Positions 33,241-44,164 of a stretch of 64,000 nucleotides of DNA are shown here, one piece after another. Made by a program: the position numbers and the translations under genes. Origin of the DNA: Cristatella mucedo (Eukaryota > Bryozoa > Phylactolaemata > Cristatellidae); assembly GCA_009760855.2 (NCBI GenBank), contig WPIO01000006.1, forward strand, positions 8,751,001-8,815,000, written 5' to 3'. The notes under the pieces are model-generated. The model worked only from the letters and a program-made list of their open reading frames with translations. It was not told the origin of the DNA and made no database searches. Every line of letters begins with the position of its first letter. Position 1 is the stretch's first letter.

Positions 33241-33386
33241 TCAGATCTCCAGACTATCATACAGAGGCTGCCGAAACTCCTGCCTCCAGCCACTCGGGCG
33301 AAGCCGATGCTTCGTCTTCTCTGCCTGCCGCTCAGCTCTGATCGGAGCTTTCGTCACTCTTCTTCTTCTGCAGTGAGTCTCAGGAT
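33241..33386 (-). CDS. Candidate cytoplasmic-tail terminal exon
   Basis: Minus strand. An excellent acceptor (TCTGTCTATCTTCAG) is followed by 2 nt plus 47 codons and TGA at 33241: PETHCRRRRVTKAPIRAERQ, then AEKTKHRLRPSGWRQEFRQ, ending PLYDSLEI. The CRRRR start resembles a juxtamembrane stop-transfer and the end looks like a receptor tail. No transmembrane exon was found upstream before the solo LTR at 33686-34503. Unknown family. Confidence 0.38.
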
Positions 33387-33681
33387 CTGAAGATAGACAG
33401 ATTGACGAGCCTCGAGGCCTGGCTAAAGAGTCTTTATTGTAGGGCTGAGTAAGCACGTGCACACACAAATAGTTGGTAGGTTCAGTCGCAACAAAATGAA
33501 ATCTCTTTGTGCTACTATACCCACATTATGGCTGTCGAGATATTTATTATTCACGGTTTTTGAGTAGTAGTCATTCGGAGCTGGCAGCATCATATTTTTT
33601 GCTTGGCATGATAAACACTACAATAATGCAATAGCTGATCAGATGTGCTTTGGGCTATGTGGCTGCTATAAATAGACTTTT
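33387..33681. other. Unannotated stretch
   Basis: Would be intron if the exon at 33241-33386 is real. Nothing else recognised. Confidence 0.35.
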
Positions 33682-33685
33682 AATA

Positions 33686-34503
33686 TGCAACGGAGCAGCT
33701 CTCAGGCTAGCCGCGATGTTAGCCTTGCCTTAGTGGGGTCGGCTAGGGCGCCTAGTACAGACCCAGCTCCTGACTCACCTAGCTCAGGTTAGAATGGAGC
33801 TTTATGCAGGCGATGCGGTTAGGAGATGGAGCGACTATTGTGGTTGTCTTAGCAGGTTCAACTCGGACACCTAGTACAGGCCCGGCTCCTGGTCTACCCG
33901 CTAAAGTTAGAATGAAGCCTGGTGCAGACGTTTCGGTCAGGATGTGCACCGACTAATATGCTGAAGTGGAAATAGCAGCCGCGCGCGAGGTCAGGAGTTT
34001 AGAGGAGAGAGAGAGAATATAAGGAGACGAGTGACAGAGCTTACGGGCGACAGCTTGGGTAGTCGAGCAGAGACTACGCCTCGAGAGCTCGGGGCTGCAG
34101 CTTGGTAGTCGATGCGAGACTACGCTTCGAGAGCACGAGAGACGAACCTACGGCGACGAACAGCTAACTGCAACTTAGACTGAGCAGTTGTGTTATGCCG
34201 GCTACTAAGTTAGCAGCTCGTATCTTGGGGTGCTATAGCAACCCGCCTTCACAATCGCTAGCGTCTCGCGAATAGGTTAGTGTATTATATGCTGGCTTTG
34301 GGAGTTCGCGCAGTTAACTCCATCGGTCGGGTACGCGCCGCGTAAAGCGCTTGCGCCGGCGCGTAATCACTACTAACAGGCCCACAATAAACTGTTGCTT
34401 TCGTCACCCAGTTGTGGCCACCTGTGTTTTAACTGCACTGCAGCACAGCATCGCACAGTCCGCCGGCAGAGAGCCGGGGGACGACCTTCTCTACGCGGTT
34501 ACA
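33686..34503. mobile_element. Solo LTR of a Ty3/Gypsy-like retrotransposon
   Basis: 818-bp unit starting TGCAACGG and ending CGGTTACA, so it has TG...CA ends with short imperfect inverted repeats, flanked on both sides by AATA (33682-33685 and 34504-34507). Inside, in plus orientation: two ~115-bp diverged direct repeats (about 33722-33960, sharing CACCTAGTACAGGCCCGGCT-type sequence), a purine-rich stretch with a TATA-like GAATATAAGG (34016-34025), two ~41-bp direct repeats (about 34049-34138), and AATAAA at 34386-34391. No gag-pol is present on either side, so recombination between LTRs probably removed it. The superfamily is inferred from the 4-bp duplication. Confidence 0.65.
34386..34391 (+). 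terminator. LTR polyadenylation signal AATAAA
   Basis: AATAAA about 110 bp before the LTR 3' end, in the position expected for the R region of the solo LTR. Confidence 0.55.
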
Positions 34504-34507
34504 AATA

Positions 34508-34984
34508 TAAGGGGTTGTGCGAAATCAGCTGGATTAGGGCTAATATTCGATATTCGCGGTTCGTGAATTAGAATGGTTAGGAAACCGTTATGTGATGTGG
34601 CCAAGGCAGCATAGAAGCCTAAGGCATGTACTGAGTAGGGATTGGTGCATTCGCAGCTGAGATGATTTTAGTGAAAGACACAGAATTGGGGGCGGCTGTT
34701 GTAGGGCTTGGCTGATGCTGAAATCGGTTATACTCCATTGAATCTGAATAGAATTCGCTAAGGCCATGAATCTGGAATTGTCACCTTGAGGCATGGGGTC
34801 TCTTCCTTCCGGAGGCGTTCCACTTCCATAACCATACCTGCCTGCAACAGCACTGCACCTATACACACTTGACTAGCCACAGTTCGGAGCCTGCAGCTTA
34901 GTTCTGACATTGACATTCCGTTTTGGCTTCTGTAACTTACTACGTACAAGTGCTCCGGCCTGGGGAATTGGAAGCTTGCTTTTT
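34508..34984. other. Unannotated stretch
   Basis: Minus-strand frames 34588-34866 and 34758-34949 overlap. The first contains VYRCSAVAGRYG, which faintly recalls an Ig F-strand but starts right after a stop. Not assigned. Confidence 0.3.
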
Positions 34985-35398
34985 ATTGCGAAATTCAGCT
35001 GCTCGCGGCTTGTCTGTGCTGACAGTTTCAATTACCTGATTGCACCAATTCTTTCTGGCCTGCACTGACTCCCCGTGAATCTGTGTATTGACATTAGGGT
35101 TTTGTTACTCAATTTAAGCTACTTCCATTCTCTTGCTCTCGTCCACCTTTCCGAACTGCTTTCTAATGAGGCTTATCATCCTTCACTGTGCATGCTGCCA
35201 CTTACCACATTTGCATGCTGACCCTGTGCATGTCACCCCTAACCATGTTATTCATGTTTATCAAGCATGATATCACACACCATTCAACCGAGCTTCCCTT
35301 TGCAGCACATTTAAAGCGCCTAGAAAGAGATGGAGTTCTCTGAGGGCTCTTTATCAATTGCATTATTATTATTATTTTTATTACCACTGCCATTTATT
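34985..35398 (+). mobile_element. LINE A, internally deleted fragment
   Basis: Degraded C-terminal RT segment (ITPILSGLH then LPVNLCIDIRVLLLNL and LALVHLSELL), a deletion, then the family 3' UTR (CATTTGCATGCTGACCCTG) and a stem-loop with ATT tail. Inactive. Confidence 0.75.
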
Positions 35399-35404
35399 TG
35401 CGGC

Positions 35405-35610
35405 TCGAACAGACCACAGACTGGAGACCATGCATTCAGTTCGTATGCTCCCAAAGCTTGGAACTTGCTCCTCACTGACGTTAAGAATTCCTGACTCAAT
35501 GCCATTTAAATGGTAGCTACAAATGCACCTGTTCCTTACAACTTGTGCTAGATCCATATGGATTGTCCTTTGCATGCTTATGTGTGCATAGTCTGTGCAG
35601 GTTATCTACC
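35405..35610 (+). mobile_element. LINE A C-terminal fragment without tail
   Basis: Reads GDHAFSSYAPKAWNLLL and a diverged LKTHLF/FRTAFS segment plus GTGCTTATG-like UTR start. Diverged and tailless. Confidence 0.6.
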
Positions 35611-36732
35611 GAAGCTGCTTCTACTGCTTTTTTAATTTGCTTGGTAAGACTTTTATCTCAGGGGGCTCGTAGTAAAGCGAGGTTGGTTGGGTGGGTTGTA
35701 CTGCTTCGTTTTCGGATGGGCTCGCTGCATTGCTTGCTTGTGCTTACCTACAAATACGACAGTGGACAGGCACGAGGAACGGATTCAAACATTACGAGAC
35801 TCCTCGTGCAATGCACTACTTAGATTGATAGCACAGCTGATCCATGGGTGAATCGTAAGACCCTGTTCGGCATACGCAGGGCCACCCTCGGGGTGCTGTG
35901 CCGACTGACCCGAATTGCTTACGAGTTTCGCCCAGGTAGAGCCGCACGAGAAACAATCTAGCGAGGGAATCTGCAGAAGATCGCTGCCATGCCTCCACTA
36001 ATGATCTGTGTGTACATTAAGCACTTCCTTCGAATGGCTTCGGTGGCAGCATGCATTCGGAGCATACTTGCCGATGCTTCGTCGATCGATGTTCGCTCAT
36101 TGCCAGCAACATCGCTAGCTCCAGACGAAGCAGCTGTCGCTGGCAAGCTAAACTGATGCTGATCTGCCGATAGTAGGTCCCTCGCTTATGTTAACTGCCT
36201 ACATCAACCATCAGGTAATGCGAACAACGTCGCTTGGTAAAAGAGGAGGCTGTAAATTGCACATTGTAATGCTCGGTCTGTGCGCCGGTAGCAATATTAG
36301 CTGAAGAAACTGGTACCAAACGTGAATCACATTACCTCAGCTGAGGCTCCTTGGGAACCAGTGATACTGCCCGAAGGGGCACCTGCAGATGCCCATCTAG
36401 GGTTTTAATCAATACCAAATCAGGCGTGATTGTGAAAAATATCTCGGTGTCGCTGAGATGACAGAAAGTAGCTGCTTTTCAACAGACACAAGCCCATTCT
36501 CTCTCTCGGTATCTCATCCGTTTTCAATTTGCCTGCCCGAGGCTGTTGATAGTATTTGTCGGTTTGAGCAAAAGTGGCTCTATCCATGAGTCTGGCAGCA
36601 ATGCCTGGTGCACATTGATCTATAGAAAGTAAGCTGGGAGTACCAATGAAGCAAATGCTGCTTTTGCGCAGCAGTCAGAGGACGATTTCTCTACAGAGAG
36701 CTTCTTCATGGATACCACGGCTAATTCATAAG
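35611..36732. other. Unannotated stretch
   Basis: Several short open frames on both strands (35545-35823 plus; 35816-35998 and 35958-36146 minus). No domain recognised. Confidence 0.4.
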
Positions 36733-36955
36733 CTGTGCATGCTTCGAAAACGGCAGTGAACCATACCAGTATGCATACCCCAACAAGCTATTGTCGGAGG
36801 AAGTAAAATCGGACATTTGCAGCCCCAGGAGCTACGAGACGGTATTGCTTCGTAAAGTGACCCTCGCCAAGTATCCAAGCGAAGGATGCTTCCTCTTAGC
36901 TGGATTGCTACGTTTCGCCGACACACTGCATCAAACGGCAATCTTGGGAGATCAA
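36733..36955 (+). CDS. Candidate internal exon, cysteine-containing
   Basis: Plus strand, open as 1 nt plus 74 codons between an AG at 36731-36732 (weak acceptor) and a donor-like CAA|GTGAGC. Translation: CACFENGSEPYQYAYPNKLL, SEEVKSDICSPRSYETVLLR, VTLAKYPSEGCFLLAGLLRF and TLHQTAILGDQ. Mixed polar and hydrophobic with four Cys, like an extracellular module, but I do not recognise it. The frame stays open beyond the donor to 37144. The antisense frame is also open. Confidence 0.3.
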
Positions 36956-37467
36956 GTGAGCAGCAACGATCAGTTATTCCAAGGAGGCTTACAGATGAGT
37001 CCACGTGCAAAAGCCGTTGCTGCAGGCGTTAGGGACGCTTTCTTGATGTGGACGTTACCTGATAACTCAACACTATTCTTCTTTTGCATGGACGGTCATG
37101 TTTATGCAATATTTGTTTGTTGGCAGTTATCGATTGTCCTTTAGTTGGGTCTTGCCATTAGGTGGCAACTCATAGTCTTTCAGCTGCACTCATTCAGCTT
37201 GCTATCTTTCCTGCCTCTATGGAGGGAAACATACTTAAGAAACATTAGGATGTCGGTTAATATGTTGCAGTTAGGAGGCATGCAGCACCCAGACTTGTGA
37301 CATTTGACAGACAAGCATAACAGCACTCAAGTGGCCATTCAACCACTGACAATGGCAGGTCTTGTCCTCTCCGAAATGTCAATGCAGCGCCAGCATATTA
37401 TGCTTTCTCCTGCTAGGCATCTGTCTTTGCCTAGGCTAGGTGCTACTGCTTCGGCTGAAATTTTTGA
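36956..37467. other. Unannotated stretch
   Basis: The open frame from 36791 runs to 37144 and includes a hydrophobic patch (LFFFCMDGHVYAIFVCW). Nothing else recognised. Confidence 0.35.
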
Positions 37468-37610
37468 TAATTCATCATATTATTCATGTTTATCAAGCAT
37501 GATATTACTCACCATTCAGTCGCGCTTCCCCTTGCAGCAAATGCAAAGTGCCTAGAAAGAGATTGAGTTTTCTGAGGGCGCTTTATCGAGTGCACTATTG
37601 TTATTATTAT
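37468..37610 (+). mobile_element. LINE A 3' tail
   Basis: TTATCAAGCATGATATTACT, CAGCAAATGCAAAGTGCC, AGAAAGAGATTGAG, GGGCGCTTTATCGAGTG and a TTATTATT tail. Only the last ~140 bp. Confidence 0.85.
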
Positions 37611-37998
37611 TGTCAACCTGCTCATCAACTGGCATCCGGCTTGTGGGTACATATTAATAGCAGCTTGGTTTCATGTTGTGCTGGTCATGGCAAGTAGGTC
37701 ATTACGAGGCAACAGGTAGTAGATTTTGGTGGAGCAGTAGTGCATGGATGAGACATTCCCAGCCACCTACCATAATTTGCTTTAAGTCAAATAGGTGAAG
37801 CACACATGTACATGTACACAACTTTAATACATATATATATATTTATTTATGTAAACGAATACAAATACATGTAATCTATATAGTTTGGCTAAGCCTTAAG
37901 ACAGCCCTAGTAATAAAGCAATCCTGATGACTGGTGATCCATAAATTTAGTTGCCAAATATCAGTACAAAATGCAATAGCATGTCTGGATTAAAATTC
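37611..37998. other. Unannotated, AT-rich
   Basis: A short TA-rich run at about 37829-37850. It would be 3' flank of the minus-strand gene at 38436-38927. Confidence 0.45.
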
Positions 37999-38004
37999 TT
38001 TATT
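37999..38004 (-). terminator. Polyadenylation signal AATAAA
   Basis: AATAAA on the minus strand, 432 bp after the stop codon of the 38436-38927 ORF. It is the first good signal downstream, suggesting a 3' UTR of about 450 nt. Confidence 0.45.
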
Positions 38005-38435
38005 GAAACGTGGCAAGCTGTACTTCCTATCGAAATATGCTAAGAGTAAGAAAATCATGCCGCCACGAAATTGCTTCCATCTCCATTCACTACAGGAACT
38101 CACCAGGCTTCCAAAAAGTGCCAGGCATTATAGTTGGAGTACCACATGAGCAATCGTAACTCCATCAGGGCTAGCACCACGCAAAAAATCAATTAAAGTC
38201 TAGAAGTTCTTGACTTTCGTTCTCACAGGGACTCCTAATAGCTTTAAGCTTTCTTATTTTCTTGCCGCCCCAGAATTCTGAAGGATGTGCACCATTCTTT
38301 TGCTTATTGCATGCAGTCTGCTCCTGATATTTGCCAGCTAGCATGTGCTGTGTATTAGCATCTCAGACAATCGCCGGAGGTGGCTTGAAAAAAGAATCGG
38401 CCGTCTAAACGAGTGCAGATTCGTAGGATTTATAT

Positions 38436-38927
38436 TCAAATCCAGGCGTATGCTATTCTAGAGTCTGCTACGCTTTCGTAGGGTGGCAGCTGCTCGATGC
38501 ACAGCCTTACTTCCGGTGCGTGTCGATCGGACAGAGTGAGAGACTCTGGCACGATACCGTCAATGGCCTGCTGCTCGCCCTGCTCTACGGTTGTCCTCAC
38601 TAGGCCAACACTGCTTGCAGCAGCAGCAGGTTGCTCGAGTGTGAGTCTGGAAGTAAATTGCGCACCGCTCACTGTGGGTATGGCATCCCAATATGAAGGT
38701 GGCGTCACTGCACGGCACAGGTCGCCGTAAGATGGAGGCAAGTCACGACCAGTCGATCCACTTTCAATTGAACCTGCAGTAGCAGCTCCGGCCGCATGAA
38801 GTTGATTGCTGGTTTCTAGAGCTTGCCTGCCTTTTCGGAGTCGGCAGGCGGCTTTGACGACACCGGTTGTGATCAGGGCTACCACTATGATGGCAGCTAC
38901 GAGGATAACAGTCTCAAATATCTCCAT
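38436..38927 (-). CDS. Single-pass membrane protein with PPxY-type motifs, 163 aa
   Basis: Uninterrupted ORF from ATG at 38927 to the stop at 38436. Residues ~6-28 form a hydrophobic helix (TVILVAAIIVVALITTGVV) followed by basic CRLRKGRQ, so a signal-anchor or transmembrane segment with the remainder in the cytoplasm. The tail carries PPSY (64-67), PPSYWD (76-81) and LPPYES (147-152), the ligand type bound by WW domains of Nedd4-family ubiquitin ligases. The middle is Ala/Ser/Gln-rich. The ATG has an in-frame stop a few codons upstream. It could start here, or be the last exon of a longer receptor. An acceptor-like CTCTCGTTTTGCAG lies ~60 bp upstream and could end a 5' UTR intron. Family unknown; adaptor or trafficking role is inferred. 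Confidence 0.6.
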   Translation of the reverse strand: MEIFETVILVAAIIVVALITTGVVKAACRLRKGRQALETSNQLHAAGAATAGSIESGSTGRDLPPSYGDLCRAVTPPSYWDAIPTVSGAQFTSRLTLEQPAAAASSVGLVRTTVEQGEQQAIDGIVPESLTLSDRHAPEVRLCIEQLPPYESVADSRIAYAWI

Positions 38928-39149
38928 AAGTACGTAATTCGGTGCCCCTCGTTATTGCAATAGCTTCACAAGACACTTGGCGGCTGCAAAACGAGAGACA
39001 GGAACTGTGGGTGTGACATTATCGACACTGGGTTGTGGGCAGTCAACCATAACGTTGGGCTACTGACCAATATTATGTGCAAAGCTGGCAGTGGTATAAT
39101 TCAATAGTCATCTGATGGAGAGCGAGTTCTTAAAACCCACTGGCTTGCC

Positions 39150-39412
39150 ATCACTATGTATCGCCGTCTGTAACTCCACAAAGCCACAAAGACTATGTGA
39201 GTTTTATGCATTCGAATTTTATATAGCACACTCAAAAAGCCTATGCTTTGATATGCATTCGGTAGCTAAAAGACTTCATCTAAGGCAACAAAGAGAAAGT
39301 GAGAAGCATAGCTGAGTCAGGAGAGCAGTTGAGGTAGCCAGTGACATGAAAGTTGCCGCTAGGGACGGCTGGAAAGGATGTGCCATAGTCGGCATTACGA
39401 GAGTGCCTAGCA
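39150..39412 (-). mobile_element. LINE B 3' fragment
   Basis: Reverse-strand 3' UTR and C-terminus: GTATCGCCGTCTGTAACTCC, CAAAGCCACAAAGACTATG, GAGAAGCATAGCTGAGTCAG, GGATGTGCCATAGTCGG. 5' truncated near 39412. Confidence 0.8.
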
Positions 39413-41441
39413 TGTTGTCCATGCCGTAGGCATCAACAGCTGTACAATTCAGAAGTACAAGTCGTAAGAGCAACCATCTAAAGCCAGCTATAAGCATACG
39501 GTTAGTCTTAACAAAGTTCTTGCGAGACACGGTTGGGTTAGCAAATTGCTCCATGTATCATGTGCAGATGCCAAACAGCTGCAACGTGTGTCATGTCAGC
39601 ATGACACTGTGAACGTCTACAACACACGGGAAGCACCATGCTACTTTCCCTAGTAACGAATTTCGTAGCTATGGAGTCACATTCAATTAGAAACGGCTGA
39701 GTACAAGAAGGGGATACATTACAGCATTTAGCAGCTGAGTCAGTGAACCACTCACGACACAGGCAAATCTCGGCATGTATGCACAAATGTCACGTCGCAG
39801 TCACGCATACCAGCGATAGCGATGCAAAGAATAAAGGCTAAAGGCTCTAGCCGAATCGGATTCTTTCATTGTTTCTTGCTCTGACTTGTCGCACGCGCGC
39901 CGCGCCGCGCCGCCCCCCCCCTGCAGGTTTGGACGCGGCGCTTCTTCTCTGCATGCACCTACCTCACAGGCTCTCGTAGGTTAACTGTTAAATCAAAAAG
40001 TGAAATCAAACTCCTCACCTCTTCTCTGTAGCCAGGAACGACGTGGTGACAAGCCATGGGCATGGCTGAGTTGCCACGAATTTCTACGATACGAAAAAGG
40101 TAGATTAGCTATGGTAGGTAGGCAGCCTCGTCGCTAGGACTCATTCCGAATACTGCTCAGCTGCACACAGGATGAGTTTAAGTATCTCCCATCAGCTCGG
40201 ATTCCTAACCCTGACAAAGAGCCTTTGTTAAGTTACCTTGGAGAGCAGCTGCCACAAAATAATGGAATTATGGTCTCCCATCACGTGTCAAGGTGGCCGG
40301 GCCGCTCAGGAGGTGATCACGCCCATCTATTGTGCATCCCATTTCATGCTTCGTTGCACCTGTGAGAATAGGCCTCTTCTTTTACACAGCCACTGCTGTA
40401 CCGGAAAATGAGCTTTCTTCCTGCAATTGTAATGCTGGGGCATTGATTTTGTACAAACTTCTGACCACTATGCTTCAGATGAATACTGGCAGCAGCACCA
40501 AGATCTAGGTATGTTCGTATTTAAAGTATGATGCCATTATTGCTGCACCGATGAGGACCGGGTTTCCAGCCACTCTAAATGATCTGCCAAGTGATTGATG
40601 CGTCTCTTTGGACCAGATCCAAGTCACGCAGGCATCAGTCAAGGTCACAACCTTGACTGGCGAAGCCATGCTGGGTACCCAACTAAGCAAGCAGGGTTGT
40701 GCTGCCCCAAACTGGTCTGTAGTCTTCTGGCTGCAAGGCAGTCGTCGCGCTGTATCTTTCTCCTGACCTGCTGCAGCATGGCAGCCTTGAACATTTGAGG
40801 AGCGAACCCACACGGGATTTTTAGGCGATTGCGTGTGCCGTGAGTGGAGGCTCGTTTGTTGGCTGTGACTTTTTACTCACTGAGCGGCCTTGGTCACGTT
40901 TGTACTGCTCACTTATAAAGTAAGCAGGTATCCTGTGACCTGTCCATTGCTCATGGACACTGAGACATGGACAGAGTGTTTTTTTGTGTGTAGAACTGGC
41001 ACCTTCATTGATTCGGCTCTTCTGTATATGTTAAGCTCAAGAGCCACTGGCGTCCGAGCACCTGTGCCGTGACAACTCAAGACTGACAGTGCGCCCGGAT
41101 TGGACAGTGAAGCAAACATTGACCTTTTCATGCTGCGGCAAATTTAAAAAAGTTCCCTTCTTGGTCAAAGGATACGCGACGGCGCCCAGCTGACCCCAAG
41201 ACGAGCTCCTTTTCGACCCTGGCCTTCTTGAACGAGCTAAGAGCGTTTGCACATTTTCCCGTGCCGGATGGCTAGTTACTTGGGAGAGAACATCTGAAAA
41301 TGGCCGTTCATTGCTCCAATCCAGAAACGAATGAGGCACTTTTTTCAACGTTTTTTGTGCCCGACCCAAGCCTCTCGTCTCTTTTCTCGAAATATTTGGC
41401 TTGTAAATTCGGGCACCACCTTCATGGCACGGCTTTGACTA
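39413..41441. other. Unannotated stretch
   Basis: A short CpG/poly-C patch lies at 39893-39924. Open frames at 40505-40813 (minus) and 41037-41369 (minus) have no recognisable domains. Confidence 0.4.
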
Positions 41442-41618
41442 AAAAATACTAGCTGAGTTAAACAGACACTTTTGTACAGCGACAGAAGAGCCTTGACGAC
41501 TATCACAACCGCTTGCAGTGGCGATACAGAATCGCCCACCACAAGATTCGAACCCATGACCTCGGGGCCGAGGTCGTAGTAAACCAACCGCCTTACCTAT
41601 TGAGCCATTACGGCTCAC
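41442..41618 (-). mobile_element. SINE2, full reverse copy
   Basis: On the minus strand: GAGCCGTAATGGCTCAATAG, GTAAGGCGGTTGG, B box GGTTCGAATC, GGCGATTCTGTATCGCCACT, GGCTCTTCTGTCGCTGTAC and an AGCTAGTATTTTTT tail. Complete from head to tail. Confidence 0.85.
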
Positions 41619-41709
41619 CGACTATTCGACGTTTCTCCAACGCGTGCTAAGTGAAGAAGGTTTACAAGAAGTTCTTGAAAAAATAAAGCTCCCCCGGATA
41701 AAGCAATCC

Positions 41710-42068
41710 ATCCTCTCCAGCTCCCATAGCCTGGAACTCCCTCCCGACCTGCATCAGAACATCCCCCGACCTGACCACATTTAAAAGGAACCTAAAAACA
41801 CACCTATTTAGGACAGCATTTAGCGGGTCCCTGTGATTCGTCCTTGATGTGCTTATGGGTGCTGACACTGTGCATGCTGCCACTGACCACATTCGCATGC
41901 TGACCCTGTGCATGTCACCCCTAACCATATTATTCATTTTGTTTGTTTTTCAAGCATGATTTTACTTACCATTCAATTGCATTTCACTTTGCAGCAAATG
42001 TAAAGCGCCTAGAGAGAGAATAAGTTCTCTGAGGGCGCTTTATCAAGTGAATTATTATTATTATTATT
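41710..42068 (+). mobile_element. LINE A 3' end
   Basis: C-terminal codons (PIAWNSLPTCIRTSPDLTTF, KRNLKTHLFRTAFSGSL, stop), 3' UTR, stem-loop and ATT tail. It faces the reverse copy at 42398-43307 tail to tail, 330 bp apart. Confidence 0.9.
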
Positions 42069-42397
42069 ACTCTCCAAGCCCTAAGGCTTTGCATTGAGAC
42101 TGCATTAGAGCATTTTGACTTTGTCTGGTTGCCTTCAGGCTGCAGAGAAATCAATGTGGTCCAAATATAGAATATGTTAGTATAATTTGAAAAACACAAT
42201 TTATTCTATTTGCTTGGATGAATACACCTTTGGTGCATTAAGATTTGGACCCCCAATCTGGGTCTGGGTGCAGAATAGCCAAAAGTCTTCACATTCGCAA
42301 GAGTTCTCCGGCAAGTGAATTGTGACAGCATGACATAGCTGAGTAAGCTCCGCGACAATATCGCTGCCATAAGTAAAATACGTGGCTATTCCTTCTA

Positions 42398-43307
42398 CTA
42401 CATAATAATAATAATAATAATGCACTTGATAAAGCGCCCCCAGAGAACTCAATCTCTCTCTGGGAGCTTTACATTTGCTGCAGAGCGAAATGCAATTGAA
42501 TGTTGAGTAATATCATGATTAATTAACAAACAAAAGGAATAACATGGTTAGAGGTGACATGCACAGGGTCAGCATGCAAATGTGGTTAGTGGCAGCATGC
42601 ACAGTGTCAGCACCCATAAGCACGTGAAGGACGAATCACAGGGACCCTCCAAATGCTGTCCTAAATAGGTGTGTTTTCTAAATTCTTTTAAAATGTGGTC
42701 AGGTCAGGGTGTGTTCTGACGCAGGTCGGGAGGGAGTTCCAGGCTTTGGGAGCCTACGAACTAAATGCACGGTCTCCAAAGGATTTGATGTTTGTACCGG
42801 GTATTTTTAGACTGTTGGATTACTGAAAAGCGGGTGGTACGATGCTTGGCCTGATGGGGGAGTATATCGGAGAGATAGGCTGGAGCCAAAGAATGAAGTG
42901 ACCTAAAAGTGAGCGACAAAACCTTGAAGTCAATCCGCTGCTTGACTGGAAGCCAGTGCATGTCGGCGAGAAGTGGTGTAGTGTGGCAACTGTGAGGCTC
43001 ACGACAGACAAGCCTAGCTGCTGAATTTTGCACCAGCTGCAAACGCCTGATCGCACATGCTGGTAGGCCAGCAAGCTGTGAGCTGCAGAAGTCGAGACGA
43101 GATGTCACGAATGCATGGACCAACTTGGACGTGGTATCCTTATCTAAACAACCCCGAGTTTTAGCAATATTATGAAGCTGAGAATAGGCAGATTTGACTG
43201 TGGAGCTGATATGGTCTTCTAACGAGAGGTCGCTTTGGAATATGACACCTAGATTTCGAGCTGATTCAACTGGAGATGTGCTGGCAGAGCCAATTTTGAG
43301 CATCAGC
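42398..43307 (-). mobile_element. LINE A 3' end, young copy
   Basis: ATT tail, stem-loop, 3' UTR, C-terminus and RT thumb up to LKIGSASTSPVESARNLGVI, where it is 5' truncated at 43307. Over 43178-43302 it differs from the 29-32 kb copy by only about three bases in 135, so both inserted recently from nearly the same source. Confidence 0.92.
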
Positions 43308-43789
43308 CTTCATCCCGTCAGCTTCATCACGAATATCGACTGAGGGTGCAGCTACAGTAGCATTTGGTGACAGGGCTCAAGCAGAAGCATGCGTCTTTCA
43401 CAACCGGCCCATAGTTTGCATGACCTACTGCAGCAATTTCTAGCAATGCCTAGCAAAGGCATTGCAGTCCGAAGAGCAGCACCTGCACACGAGATCTGCT
43501 GCCCAGAGAGGGGAAAGCAGTTCGGGTACTTGAGAGGCAGCCATAAATAAGGACAGCCTTTAAATGGCAGCAGTCACCAAGCGAAGCAGGCACTTCGTAG
43601 TTGCTCAAAGAGGATCTGGGTGCAGAAACTGCTTTAACAGTCAGGTGCAGCTGAAATGGCACCCGAGCTGGGCTGCAGCCGGCTGGCTACTGGATCGTCC
43701 AGCTCCTGGACTCTCCGGACGCTCTAGCTTGCACTGGACGACTGCAGCTGCTGGCCACGATAAAGAGACTGCAAGATTGGTCTGCAAAT
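43308..43789. other. Unannotated stretch
   Basis: Opposed open frames 43564-43794 (plus) and 43450-43662 (minus) without recognisable content. Confidence 0.4.
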
Positions 43790-44145
43790 CCTAGACGTTC
43801 AGCCGCACGTATCTTTCGTCGCCGAGGCAGCTGCAATGATTCCTGGCTTATCGACGGATGCAGTGCACAGTTCTTACGCTGACCCACAAGGGCCGTCATG
43901 GCTTGAAGCCTTCGCACCTACCTTTAGCTGCTGCACTATTCTCAGCCACCTCTTGCCCTCCGGTCCTCTCTAAGGACCATTAGCTTGCAGCTCCATTCCT
44001 TGGCTGAAAGGCAGCTTGGTGACTAAAGCTTTTTTTCTGCAGGTCCTAGACTGTCGAACTCAACTTTCCAGCATAACACCCATTTGGTCTATGTGGCTTT
44101 GTGGAGTTACAAATGTAGATGAATTGCATTACTTCATTACTCTCA
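43790..44145 (+). mobile_element. LINE B, internally deleted
   Basis: Reads RSAARIFRRR (for the usual NSAARLIFRR), LTLTHKGRHGLKPSHL, then the conserved C-terminal block up to GTCCTAGACTGTCGAACTC. It then jumps, missing ~200 bp, to ATAACACCCATTTGGTC and the tail with GCATTACTTCATTAC. Confidence 0.7.
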
Positions 44146-44164
44146 AAGGACCTATTTCATTGGG

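Noticed and set aside
34758-34870. Immunoglobulin F-strand-like VYRCSAVAGRYG
   Set aside because: Frame has a stop two codons upstream and no tryptophan or first cysteine of an Ig fold.
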